Shown one piece after another: positions 45,613 through 53,321 of a stretch of 64,000 nt of DNA. A program made the position numbers and the translations under genes. Positions within the stretch are counted from its first letter, which is position 1. Every line of letters starts with the position of its first letter. The notes under the pieces are model-generated. The model did no database searches. It was given only the letters and a program-made list of their open reading frames with translations, and was not told where the DNA came from. Source of the DNA: SZUA-584 sp041656035 (GTDB lineage: Bacteria > Bacillota > Clostridia > Christensenellales > SZUA-584); NCBI GenBank assembly GCA_964586785.1, contig CAZPHS010000002.1, positions 86,948-150,947 on the forward strand, written 5' to 3'.

Positions 45613-45640
45613 TTCACTCACCCCAACGGGGGTGAGTGAA
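45613..45640. repeat. Perfect 12-bp hairpin
   Basis: TTCACTCACCCC (45613-45624) and GGGGTGAGTGAA (45629-45640) form a perfect stem with an AACG loop. No T tract follows on either strand, so it is not an ordinary terminator. It may be the end of a decayed mobile element. The rest of 45423-45612 shows nothing I can name. Confidence 0.6.
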
Positions 45641-45642
45641 GA

Positions 45643-45698
45643 AGGTCGCCATATGCCCTTAGTATATAGGTTACAACCAACTAAGGAGGAGGCGACCT
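45643..45698. repeat. Second nested inverted repeat before the integrase remnant
   Basis: Outer arms AGGTCGCC (45643-45650) and GGCGACCT (45691-45698) enclose inner arms CCTTAGT (45657-45663) and ACTAAGG (45680-45686). It ends at the apparent start of the integrase frame and holds a ribosome-site-like AAGGAGGAGG. Confidence 0.55.
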
Positions 45699-46133
45699 AT
45701 GGACAGCATGTCCTTCCGCACTGCATCCCGGGGCATTGGGATGGTGCTTGGCTGCTATCTGATCCCAATGAGAGTATATATAACGGAATCCTTTCAGCGT
45801 CTCAGAGAGCGCGTCGGGTTGCCTAACGTAGTTTTCCACTCACTGCGGCACTCCAGCGCCACCTACAAGCTCAAGCTCAACAGAGGCGACCTGAAGGCTA
45901 CACAGGGCGATACCGGACACGCGGAGATCGACATAATCACCAAGGTGTACGCGCACATTCTCGACGAGGACAGGAAGCTCAACGCACAAAAGTTTGAAGC
46001 AGCTTTCTATGCCAACCCCGACCTGCGCAACGTGAAGCCGCCGCAGGAGAATGTGCTGGATATCAAGACGTTGATCGAGCAGTTGCAGTAGTCCCCCGAG
46101 CTTGCTAATGCTCTGGCCGAGCTTATCAAGTAA
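45699..46133 (+). pseudogene. Decayed tyrosine recombinase (phage/ICE integrase), C-terminal part
   Basis: Only the C-terminal catalytic part is left. From about 45780 the frame reads ITESFQRLRERVGLP, then the HxxR box FHSLRHSSATYK, GDTGHAEIDIITKVYAHI with the likely active-site Tyr, and LNAQKFEAAFY. The N-terminal DNA-binding domains and the first catalytic Arg are missing. A TAG at 46089-46091 interrupts the frame; the same frame continues for 13 codons (SPELANALAELIK) to TAA at 46131-46133, exactly as in intact relatives, so the TAG looks like a nonsense mutation. The remnant ends about 190 bases from the 3' end of a tRNA-Arg gene, a usual integration target. Confidence 0.8.
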
Positions 46134-46157
46134 GCTGCAAGAAAGCGCAAAATTCGT

Positions 46158-46220
46158 ATTAGCAGGGCTGCTAATTTTATTAGCTGGAACGCGAAAAACG
46201 GTTCGAATCCTGTTAGCAGC
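46158..46220 (+). repeat. Iterated TTAGCAG repeats with a tRNA-like T-arm
   Basis: ATTAGCAG (46158-46165) and CTGCTAAT (46168-46175) form one inverted repeat. GCTGCTAA (46167-46174) can also pair with TTAGCAGC (46213-46220) over 8 bp, enclosing GGTTCGAATCC (46200-46210), the sequence of a tRNA T loop. The span is too short for a tRNA and lacks an anticodon arm. It may be a rearranged attachment site or a tRNA fragment carried by the lost element. Confidence 0.4.
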
Positions 46221-46276
46221 AAGTTAACTGTTATGCATGAGGATGCAAAGTGCATTTTCAGGACAGAAAAGAAGTT

Positions 46277-46318
46277 TGAAAAAAGAGAAAAGCCGCAAAA
46301 CTCTTTATTTTACGGCTT
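46277..46318 (-). terminator. Terminator of tRNA-Arg
   Basis: An 11-bp stem with one G-T pair (AAGCCGTAAAA / TTTTGCGGCTT on the minus strand) and a 7-base loop is followed by TTTTCTCTTTTTT. It begins two bases past the encoded CCA. Confidence 0.88.
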
Positions 46319-46319
46319 C

Positions 46320-46396
46320 TGGCGTTCCCGGCGCGATTCGAACGCGCGGCCTTTCGCTTAGGAGGCGAACGCTCTATCCTGCTGAGCTACGGGAAC
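46320..46396 (-). tRNA. tRNA-Arg(CCU)
   Basis: The minus strand gives a full 77-base cloverleaf. The 7-bp acceptor stem GTTCCCG/CGGGAAC is followed by discriminator G and an encoded CCA. The D arm holds AGCTCAGCAGGATAGAGC. The anticodon stem TTCGC/GCGAA closes the loop CTCCTAA, giving anticodon CCU for the arginine codon AGG. The T arm holds GTTCGAATC. Confidence 0.96.
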
Positions 46397-46481
46397 AAGT
46401 TATTCATCGAGTTAGTATGCGGCCGCTTCGTTCCGCCAGGCTGCGCGAATTTAATAAACGCGCTTTCGCGTACGCCTTGAT

Positions 46482-46510
46482 ATTTTACAAACAAACATGC
46501 AAAAAGTCAA
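46482..46510 (-). promoter_or_regulatory. Promoter of tRNA-Arg
   Basis: TTGACT (46510-46505) and TAAAAT (46487-46482) on the minus strand are 17 bases apart, about 80 bases before the mature tRNA and just past the stop codon of the UPF0210 gene. Confidence 0.65.
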
Positions 46511-46512
46511 CG

Positions 46513-47871
46513 TCAGTTTCTGATGCCCGCAAGCGGCGCGGGAATGCGTCCTCCCCTTTCTATAAGCCGCTCGCAGCCGTATTTTCCCACATCCATAACC
46601 ACCGCGCGTCCAAGAAGCCCGCCGTAGTCTACGCACTGTCCCACTTTGGCATTTGGTATGGGTATAATACGCACGCCCGTTGTTTTAGCGTTAACCACAC
46701 CTATTGCCGCCTCGTCAGCGATTATAGCCGAAAGCACGGATTCCGGCGTGTCTCCCGGGACCGCCACCATATCAAGCCCTACCGAGCAAACGGCAGTCAT
46801 CGCCTCAAGCTTGGAAAGGGAAAGCGCGCCCTTTTTAACGGCTTCTATCATTCCCTCGTCTTCACTTACCGGTATAAACGCTCCGGAAAGACCGCCAACA
46901 TGCGATGACGCCATCATACCGCCTTTTTTTACGGCGTCGTTAAGCAGCGCGAGGGCGGCGGTGGTGCCGTGCATTCCGCATACATCGACGCCTATTTCCT
47001 CAATAATGCGCGCGACGCTGTCTCCTATTGCGGGGGTAGGCGCGAGTGACAAATCAACAATTCCAAAAGGCACTCCCAGACGCCGCGAGGCTTCCCTGGC
47101 GACAAGCTGGCCGACGCGCGTCACCCGGAAAGCCGTTTTCTTAACAGTTTCCGCTACAATATCAAAGCTGGCTCCTTTTACCTTCTCCAGCGCGGCTTTT
47201 ACAACTCCCGGCCCGCTTACGCCAACGTTTATTGCGCATTCGGGTTCTCCGGCGCCGCAGAAAGCGCCCGCCATAAATGGATTGTCTTCTATTGCGTTAG
47301 CAAAAACAACAAGCTTAGCGCAGCCGATGCCGCCGTCATTTTTCGTCATCTGCGCGGTTTGCTTTATAACACGCCCCATTTTTGCCACAGCGTCCATATT
47401 GATACCTGTTCGGGTGCTTGCCACATTGACAAACGAACATACGCGATCCGTCGACGACAACGCCAAAGGGATAGAGGATAAAAGCGCCGTATCGCTTTGC
47501 GTTTCTCCTTTATGCACAAGAGCGCCAAAGCCGCCGATAAAATTAACGCCCGTATCCTTGGCCGCTTGATCAAGCGCTAGCGCAAAAACAGTGTAGTCGT
47601 CAAGCCCGCTGCCGGCCGCGATCTCGGATATCGGCGTTACCGATATTCTTTTATTAACTATTGGCACGCCGTATTCGCGTTCAATATCGTCGCCTACACG
47701 CACAAGGTTTTTAGCTTTTGAATAAATCTTATGCTTTATTTTTTCGCAGCATGTTTTTGCATTCTCGCTTACACAATCACGAAGAGATATGCCCATCGTT
47801 ATGGTACGCACATCAAGGTTTTCGGTATCTATCATTTTTATGGTGTCAAGCACCTCGCGTTTAGAAATCAA
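46513..47871 (-). CDS. UPF0210 (PFL/DUF711) family protein
   Basis: I place the start at TTG 47871, eight bases after GGAGG, which gives 452 residues, the family's usual length; the longer frame from 47940 lacks a ribosome site and homology. Blocks such as IDTENLDVRTITMGISLRDC, NFIGGFGALVHKG, GMHGTTAALALLNDAVKKGG and SSHVGGLSGAFIPVSED are highly conserved in this family. It is related to glycyl-radical-like folds by structure but has no settled function. The usual upstream ACT-domain partner gene is absent here. Confidence 0.9.
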   Translation of the reverse strand: MISKREVLDTIKMIDTENLDVRTITMGISLRDCVSENAKTCCEKIKHKIYSKAKNLVRVGDDIEREYGVPIVNKRISVTPISEIAAGSGLDDYTVFALALDQAAKDTGVNFIGGFGALVHKGETQSDTALLSSIPLALSSTDRVCSFVNVASTRTGINMDAVAKMGRVIKQTAQMTKNDGGIGCAKLVVFANAIEDNPFMAGAFCGAGEPECAINVGVSGPGVVKAALEKVKGASFDIVAETVKKTAFRVTRVGQLVAREASRRLGVPFGIVDLSLAPTPAIGDSVARIIEEIGVDVCGMHGTTAALALLNDAVKKGGMMASSHVGGLSGAFIPVSEDEGMIEAVKKGALSLSKLEAMTAVCSVGLDMVAVPGDTPESVLSAIIADEAAIGVVNAKTTGVRIIPIPNAKVGQCVDYGGLLGRAVVMDVGKYGCERLIERGGRIPAPLAGIRN

Positions 47872-48032
47872 ATTTACGTCCTCCGTACATTGAAGCTTAG
47901 CGGTATTATAAACTACCATAAATTTTTGCGCAAATATCAATAGCGATTACGTCAACCCGCCGTTGGGGCAAATAGCCGGCGTATATCCACGCGTATTTTT
48001 TTATATGGGAGTTTTTACGGTTTATTTTTGCC

Positions 48033-48060
48033 TTGCATTTTCGCGCGGATATGATAAAAT
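48033..48060 (+). promoter_or_regulatory. Promoter of the ECF/MobB operon
   Basis: TTGCAT (48033-48038) and TAAAAT (48055-48060) are 16 bases apart. The predicted start site near 48067 gives a leader of about 180 bases before the first gene. Confidence 0.55.
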
Positions 48061-48066
48061 ATATTA

Positions 48067-48249
48067 AAAGTAAATAACTGCTTTGAGCTAACGCGCCTAA
48101 AGCTTTTCGGCCAAGGACGTTAGCCGGGGTATATCCGGAAACAGATATGCCTTCCGTGTTTGAAAAGAAGCATAATGCAATGCGTCTCTTTTCATATGCA
48201 AAAACAGGGGCGTTTTTTTGCGCCCAAAAATGAAAAGGAGAACAAACAA
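48067..48249 (+). promoter_or_regulatory. Long structured 5' leader of the ECF/MobB operon, candidate riboswitch
   Basis: Four helices can form in order. GCTAACG/CGTTAGC (about 48087-48124) encloses GCC/GGC. GGTATAT/ATATGCC (about 48128-48151) is in competition with CGGAA/TTCCG. TGAAAAGA/TCTTTTCA (about 48161-48194) comes next. GGGCG/CGCCC lies just before the ribosome site AAGGAG. The last can alternatively be replaced by a GCAAAAA/TTTTTGC pairing, which is how a switch could gate the message. The span 47872-48066 upstream shows only the promoter. I could not match the leader to a known riboswitch class. Confidence 0.5.
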
Positions 48250-49323
48250 ATGAAAAGACAACTATGTACGGTATTGTCGGTGCTGATGCTGTTAGCGGCG
48301 CTGTCCGGCTGTGTACAGGAAGAGACTCCAAAGACGGGGCTGGCCGCGGATTTTGCGGTGGAAATTTCGGGCGAAGGCGTTGAAATTACACTAACGGCCG
48401 CCGATATGCAGGCGCGGGAACAAGAAACAATAACATGTACTAACATTGAATCAAGCGGCAATGTGAACGAGGTTACGGTTTCGGGTTTTTCGCTCCGAAA
48501 AGTTCTTGACGAAAACGGTATAGTAATGGACGGGCTTGCGTCCATTAACCTTATAGCCGCCGACGGTTATTCTATAATTGTACCGTCCGAATATTACGCG
48601 GAATCGGATGTATACATACTGCTTAGTTTTGAGGGCGATAATCTTGAGCATCCGAGAAGCTGTCTGCCGGACCAACGCGCCATGTACTGGGTTAGGGATT
48701 TAATCAAGATTGAGCTTATGGGCAAAAATACGGTTGATGAAACCCAAAAAGATATTGTCAGCCGCATAGATATTTTCCGCGAAGGCGTAAAAGAGCTTAA
48801 CGCCGTAACGCTAAGCTATATGGACTTGCGGATTCCGGCGTATTCCCTGAAAGAATACTGCGAAAAATATGATATAAGCCTTCCGCAAAACACAGTGACG
48901 CTAAGAGCGAGAGACGGATATGAAAAAGTTGAAACCGCGGAATCCTTTTTGGACAATTATGTAGCGCTCGAATCAGACAACGCGGACGATTTGCCTTTCT
49001 ATTTTTCTGAAGAAATGAAAAGCGGTATGAGCGTTAAGCAACTGGAATATGTGATTTGCGGGGGCAATGCGGTTTACTTCGGATTTGAAACAAGCGTTTC
49101 CGGCCTTTTTGAAGCGATGGGCATGGCTAAAGCCGATACATACATATTTACGGCAGGCGACGGTTTCGAAGTTAATATTCCGTACGACGCGATAGAATTT
49201 GGAAAAATATATGCCGATGAGAAAGAGGGCTTTATACGCGCCGAATTCGAAGGCTATGATTTTGGGGGCGCGAAAGGCGGCGGTAAGGTTAAATATCTTG
49301 TTTCTATAAAAGCCGCGCAATAG
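48250..49323 (+). CDS. Lipoprotein with sulfite-oxidase-like (Oxidored_molyb) ligand-binding modules
   Basis: The start is ATG 48250 after AAAAGGAG, giving 357 residues with a signal peptide and lipobox LSGC. The body repeats a pattern of the molybdopterin-binding fold of sulfite oxidases: FSLRKVLDENG...AADGYSIIVPSEYY...LPDQRAMYWVRDLIKIEL, then IPAYSLKEYCE...RARDGYEKVE, then a third, more divergent copy (TAGDGFEVNIPYDAIEF). The cysteine ligand of molybdenum in true sulfite oxidases is not evident, so it is more likely a binding protein than an oxidase. First gene of an eight-gene operon with an ECF transporter; a role as outside receptor is inferred. Confidence 0.78.
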   Translation: MKRQLCTVLSVLMLLAALSGCVQEETPKTGLAADFAVEISGEGVEITLTAADMQAREQETITCTNIESSGNVNEVTVSGFSLRKVLDENGIVMDGLASINLIAADGYSIIVPSEYYAESDVYILLSFEGDNLEHPRSCLPDQRAMYWVRDLIKIELMGKNTVDETQKDIVSRIDIFREGVKELNAVTLSYMDLRIPAYSLKEYCEKYDISLPQNTVTLRARDGYEKVETAESFLDNYVALESDNADDLPFYFSEEMKSGMSVKQLEYVICGGNAVYFGFETSVSGLFEAMGMAKADTYIFTAGDGFEVNIPYDAIEFGKIYADEKEGFIRAEFEGYDFGGAKGGGKVKYLVSIKAAQ

Positions 49324-49378
49324 CCAGACTGTCCGCGCATGTTGGCAATAGTGAAAAAATGATTGATACGGTGGATAT

Positions 49379-50005
49379 ATGAATAGCCAGGAAAAAAAGT
49401 TACGCGGCAAGCTGTCCGATTATATTATTTTAGCGATGATGGCGGCCATGGGAATCGCTATTAAGACGATTATAGTGCCGCTTGCCCAAATAATTACCGG
49501 ACCGCTGTTTATACCGGGGGGCGTGGCGGCCGGCGGCTTTTATATGGCTTTTCTCGTACTCGGCAAGGCCATTACAAAAAGACGGTTTGCCGCAACAACA
49601 ATAGCGCTTATACAGGCGGTGGTTGTGACAATAACAGGAACAATGGGCTCGCACGGGGCGGCCAGTCTTTTTACATACACTCTTCCCGGAATAGCGACCG
49701 ATATTTTATTTTTGCTGATTCGTCACAAGGCGTGCTGCGCACTGTGTTGTTTTTTGGGCGGAGCAACAGCAAATGTAACAGGAAGCTTTGCCGTAAACCT
49801 TGCAATATTCAATCTGTCCTTCGTGCCTTTAATGCTGGCTCTTTGTGCGGCCGCGCTCTTTGGCGGATTAGGCGGGCTTGTGGCAAACGCTATAGCGGTC
49901 AATATAAGAAAGCTTGACATACTTGCCAAGCCATGCCCGCCCGCCCCCATGGCGAGTGAAAATAAATTAACGCATATAAAAGGGGAACGAAATGAGACAC
50001 GCTAG
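49379..50005 (+). CDS. ECF transporter S component, substrate unknown
   Basis: The 208-residue product has about six hydrophobic segments (DYIILAMMAAMGIAIKTIIV, GGVAAGGFYMAFLVLG and others) and a short charged tail, the layout of ECF substrate-binding S proteins. The operon also encodes two ECF ATPases and a T protein, so this is a dedicated, complete ECF system. The sequence does not match BioY, RibU, ThiT or FolT motifs I know. GGTGGA precedes the ATG. Its end overlaps the next gene by 14 bases. Confidence 0.8.
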   Translation: MNSQEKKLRGKLSDYIILAMMAAMGIAIKTIIVPLAQIITGPLFIPGGVAAGGFYMAFLVLGKAITKRRFAATTIALIQAVVVTITGTMGSHGAASLFTYTLPGIATDILFLLIRHKACCALCCFLGGATANVTGSFAVNLAIFNLSFVPLMLALCAAALFGGLGGLVANAIAVNIRKLDILAKPCPPAPMASENKLTHIKGERNETR

Positions 50006-51467
50006 GCGCATTGGTTTTATACTTGCCGTTACTGTTTTGATTATGGGCTCTTTGTCGTGTTCAGCGTCGTATACGCCGCACAGCGCATTTGTAAAGCCAT
50101 CGCTTATTATAACGGGCGACGTGCAAAACGAGCTTATTCTCACGGACTTTTCACATTATATAGAAATCAAAACCACTTATAACGATGAGCCTGCATCCGC
50201 CATTTCTTTGCTTAGCGTTCTAAAAGACGCTGTTCCTGCGGGGAAAGACATATCGCTATTTTTTGTTTCGCCCGACGGGGCAATGGCGCAAATACCATAT
50301 TGCGAAATAGATAAAGACAGTTTGCTTTTGCTTACCGACGAAAACGGCTGGCAGTTTTATTCGCAAAAGCATCCGAAGCAATCTCGCATAAGGAACATGG
50401 ACAAGATAGTTGTTTGCGCAAAAGAGCCGATTGCCGGACAGAAATGTTTTAGTATGATTTACGGCGAGCAATCGCTTACATTTACTCTTGGAGAATTGTT
50501 TACCGAAAACGCGTTTTTACAATCTGTTTTCGAAGGTCAGGCGAAAATGGATGAATGGACGACAAACGTTTACGCGAAGCGCGCGCTTATTCCGCTTGCT
50601 CAATATGCAAAGCGGTTGGACGCGGAGAATTTTAGCGGCGCTGCAGCATACTTTGGCGACGGTTCTCAGTACATAATAGAATTGGACGGTTATTTGGAAT
50701 GGCGGGGCAACTCGCTCGATTATTTGGCATCGGATAAAAAATCAAGAAAAAAAGATATTATAGGCGTTTGGATTGACGCGCCCAAAGGTTCCGTTACGGA
50801 TATCGCGTCCTTTGCGCTTGAAAGATTAAATGACGGCAATGTGCTGATAATACTTCTTGACGGAGCGGGTTATTATAATCTTTTAGAGCATTCCCCCGAA
50901 TTTTTAAACAGTCAGGATATAACTCCCATAAGAACGGTTATGCCGTCCATATCAAATGTGGCGTTGGCCGCTATTGTTACGGGAGAAACGCCCGCTGTTA
51001 ACGGTGTAAAAGAAAGAAAGGACAGAAGCCTGCTCGCTGACGACATATTTAAAACAGCGGCTGATTTAGGTTATAAATGCGGGGTGGCGGAAGGTTCAAC
51101 GCGGTTGATATCGCTTAGCATTGAGCAGACTTTAAATACCGATACCGACGGCGATGGCTATACCGATTCCGAAGTGCAAAAATCTGCATTTAATATGATA
51201 AATGAAGGCGCAAAGCTCTTGTTTGTGCATTTTCATGGGTTTGACGATGCGGCGCATACTTTTGGTCCGTCGTCTTCAAAGGCCGCCGCTAAGCTTTATG
51301 AGCTTGATGAATATGTTTTGGCGCTGTGCTCCGCCTTTAACGGTACGGTTATTATTACCGCCGATCACGGGCAGCATTCAACCATAGGCGAAGATAGAGC
51401 GGGCGGTCACGGAGAGTTTTTGCCGCGGGATATGACGGTACCTTTAATAATAATTGAGGCGGAATGA
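49992..51467 (+). CDS. Exported alkaline-phosphatase-superfamily hydrolase fused to sulfite-oxidase-like modules
   Basis: The 491-residue product has a signal peptide or lipid anchor (LSC near residue 23). Residues about 35-270 repeat the module of the neighbouring lipoproteins (ISLLSVLKDAVPAG...SPDGAMAQIPY...RIRNMDKIVV, then LDGYLEWRG). Residues 275-491 form a type I phosphodiesterase/nucleotide-pyrophosphatase-like domain: metal/nucleophile region IILLDGAGYYN...TVMPSISNVALAAIVTG, FVHFHGFDDAAHTFG and ITADHGQHS with GGHGEF. It should remove phosphate or split a phosphodiester outside the cell. Substrate unknown. AAAGGGGA precedes the ATG. Confidence 0.78.
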   Translation: MRHARRIGFILAVTVLIMGSLSCSASYTPHSAFVKPSLIITGDVQNELILTDFSHYIEIKTTYNDEPASAISLLSVLKDAVPAGKDISLFFVSPDGAMAQIPYCEIDKDSLLLLTDENGWQFYSQKHPKQSRIRNMDKIVVCAKEPIAGQKCFSMIYGEQSLTFTLGELFTENAFLQSVFEGQAKMDEWTTNVYAKRALIPLAQYAKRLDAENFSGAAAYFGDGSQYIIELDGYLEWRGNSLDYLASDKKSRKKDIIGVWIDAPKGSVTDIASFALERLNDGNVLIILLDGAGYYNLLEHSPEFLNSQDITPIRTVMPSISNVALAAIVTGETPAVNGVKERKDRSLLADDIFKTAADLGYKCGVAEGSTRLISLSIEQTLNTDTDGDGYTDSEVQKSAFNMINEGAKLLFVHFHGFDDAAHTFGPSSSKAAAKLYELDEYVLALCSAFNGTVIITADHGQHSTIGEDRAGGHGEFLPRDMTVPLIIIEAE

Positions 51468-51469
51468 TA

Positions 51470-51997
51470 ATGAAAAAAATAAAAAGAGGAACACTTATTG
51501 TTATTGCATGTATATTGCTGCTCACTGTTGCGGTGGCTGTATTTGCGATTGTTGGCGCGGGCGATATCGGCATAAAGCGCGAGCTGGAAATGAAAGCGCA
51601 GTTCGCTATAAAATATAACGATATAGAGCGGCTGGTGACAATGCAGGATATTATAAACCTGCGGCCGGCGGAGTTTGACGCCGTTTTAAATACCAGCAAT
51701 ACCGGCCCGACAGATGTTAAGTTTACCGGCGTTGAGCTTTCAAAAATATGTGAAAACAAAGGATTCGATATATCTTGCGCCCAGGTATTGGAGGTGCGCG
51801 CTCTGGACGGTTATTCATCCGCCCTTACTGTTGATGAGGCGCTTGAGGAGGACAACGTATATATATGCATATATATGAACGGAGAAGCTTTAAAGCCTAA
51901 GGGCGAGGGAGGCTTTGGGCCGTATATGATGGTTATTCGCAGCTCCGCTTATTCACAAAGATGGTGCAAGTATGTGCAAGAGGTTGTTATCCGGTGA
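51470..51997 (+). CDS. Membrane-anchored single sulfite-oxidase-like module
   Basis: ATG 51470 fits the GAGGCGG ribosome site better than ATG 51464. The 175-residue product has one N-terminal membrane segment (about 8-30) and one Oxidored_molyb-like domain: FTGVELSKICENKGF, VRALDGYSSALTVDEAL, YMNGEALKPKGEGGFGPYMM, QRWCKYVQEVVI. These are the classic blocks of the molybdopterin-binding fold, including GGFGP near the pterin site. It may be a docking protein for the S component. Its stop codon overlaps the GTG of the next gene. Confidence 0.78.
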   Translation: MKKIKRGTLIVIACILLLTVAVAVFAIVGAGDIGIKRELEMKAQFAIKYNDIERLVTMQDIINLRPAEFDAVLNTSNTGPTDVKFTGVELSKICENKGFDISCAQVLEVRALDGYSSALTVDEALEEDNVYICIYMNGEALKPKGEGGFGPYMMVIRSSAYSQRWCKYVQEVVIR

Positions 51998-52665
51998 AGG
52001 CTATTGAGGGCGCGGGAATAGGTTTTGCTTACGGCGGGACGCCGTTGTTCTCTGATGTAAACATTTTTGTATCGGAGGGGGAATGCGCGGCGCTTACAGG
52101 ACCTTCGGGCTGCGGCAAGTCTACTCTTTGTTATATACTTTCGGGGGTGATACCGCGTTCAATAGAAGCGGATTACACCGGAACGGCAAGGTTATACGGC
52201 GATGATATAAAAACCCTTACTTTAAAGCAAACCGTCGAACGGGTAGGCATAGTTTTTCAAGATCCCGACGCTCAGCTTTTTTCGCCGACCGTAGAAGATG
52301 AAATAGCGTTCGGGCCGGAGAACATTTGCCTGCCGCGAGAAGAGATAGAAAAGAGGATAAGCGCCGCTTTAGCGTCCGTGGGTATGCGGCGGTACCGATA
52401 CGCGAAGCCCTCAAAGCTTTCCGGCGGGCAGAAACAGCTTGTCGCCCTCGCGGCTTCTCTGGCGTTAAAACCTAAAGCGGTGATATTGGACGAGGCGCTC
52501 TCGCAGCTCGATTCAGATTCCACTTCGCTTGTTAAGCAAGCAATATTAAAGCAAAAAGCTCAGGGAAAAGCGATTTTGCTTGTTGAGCACGACCATGAAA
52601 ACCTTGATATTGCGGACAGAATATACGCTTTTTCCGAAGGAACGCTTAAAGAGGTGCGGGTATGA
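51994..52665 (+). CDS. ECF transporter ATPase 1 (EcfA type)
   Basis: The start is GTG 51994, which overlaps the previous stop (GTGA) and has AGAGG upstream; a longer frame from 51961 duplicates the end of the previous gene. The 223-residue product has Walker A GPSGCGKST, the Q-loop in VFQDPDAQLF, signature LSGGQKQ and Walker B VILDEALSQLD. The QDPDAQLF type is characteristic of ECF/CbiO ATPases. It energises uptake together with the next protein. Confidence 0.92.
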   Translation: MKAIEGAGIGFAYGGTPLFSDVNIFVSEGECAALTGPSGCGKSTLCYILSGVIPRSIEADYTGTARLYGDDIKTLTLKQTVERVGIVFQDPDAQLFSPTVEDEIAFGPENICLPREEIEKRISAALASVGMRRYRYAKPSKLSGGQKQLVALAASLALKPKAVILDEALSQLDSDSTSLVKQAILKQKAQGKAILLVEHDHENLDIADRIYAFSEGTLKEVRV

Positions 52666-53321
52666 CGCAGCCGGCGATAAAGCTTTTAAACGCGAGGTTT
52701 ACATATCCAAAAAACACATTTACGGTATACTGCGATATGCTGTGCCTTAACACCGGCAGGATAACGCTTGTTACGGGCAAAAACGGCAGCGGAAAAACCA
52801 CTGTTCTCAAGCTTTGCTGCAAAATATTGCGCCCGCAGATTGGCTCTCTTTATATTTTCGGCGAAGACGCGAAGAAATGGCCGCTCGGACGCATAGGGCA
52901 AAGCATAGGTTACCTTTTTCAGGAGCCGTCGCATCAGCTGTTTACCGCAACGGTTTGGGACGAGATGACATTCATAGGCGGCATAAGGGGAGACGACAGC
53001 GAAAAAACAAAAGAAAAAGCGCTCGAGCTTTTAGACCGTTTTAATCTGCTTGATTTTAAAGAGCGGAGCATATACCGTTTAAGCAGGGGAGAAAAGCAGC
53101 GTTTGGCTCTCGCGGCGATACTGATGCAGGATATACGCTATTTAATATTAGACGAGCCGACGACAGGGCTTGATGCAAAAAACAGAAACATACTGTATTC
53201 TCAAATAGAATCGTTGTCGGACAAAGGCATAGGAATAGCCGTTATATCGCACAGCGGCGAGTTGATATCGCGGTACGGAGAGAACAAAATTGTTGTTGAA
53301 AACGGGAGGGTGGTTTTATGA
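52662..53321 (+). CDS. ECF transporter ATPase 2 (EcfA' type)
   Basis: The 219-residue product has Walker A GKNGSGKTT, Q-loop LFQEPSHQLF, signature LSRGEKQ (Gly to Arg in the second position compared with LSGGE) and Walker B LILDEPTTGLD. It pairs with ATPase 1 as the second half of the motor. It overlaps the preceding gene by four bases (ATGA), as does its own end with the T component. Confidence 0.92.
   Translation: MTQPAIKLLNARFTYPKNTFTVYCDMLCLNTGRITLVTGKNGSGKTTVLKLCCKILRPQIGSLYIFGEDAKKWPLGRIGQSIGYLFQEPSHQLFTATVWDEMTFIGGIRGDDSEKTKEKALELLDRFNLLDFKERSIYRLSRGEKQRLALAAILMQDIRYLILDEPTTGLDAKNRNILYSQIESLSDKGIGIAVISHSGELISRYGENKIVVENGRVVL

Noticed and set aside
45569..45826. 85-codon frame overlapping the integrase remnant
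   Set aside because: It runs through the two hairpins and shows no homology; the overlapping frame carries the integrase motifs.
46320..46396. Search for a second copy of the tRNA-Arg 3' end as the other attachment site of the island
   Set aside because: No matching direct repeat was noticed by eye elsewhere in the window; it may lie outside or be lost.
46646..47569. 307-codon + strand frame inside the UPF0210 gene
   Set aside because: It is the antisense shadow of a highly conserved gene.
47731..47943. Frame on the + strand opposite the UPF0210 start, and the 23-residue N-terminal extension of that gene
   Set aside because: No ribosome site and no family similarity; the TTG at 47871 fits ribosome site and length.
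48067..48249. Known Moco or TPP riboswitch
   Set aside because: Only a short ATGCC/TTCCG resemblance to Moco RNA; the outer P1 pairing and other blocks are not visible, and no TPP core is present.
48250..49323. Annotation as an active sulfite oxidase or nitrate-reductase-like enzyme
   Set aside because: No evident molybdenum-ligand cysteine, several modules per protein, and ECF transporter context point to binding rather than catalysis.
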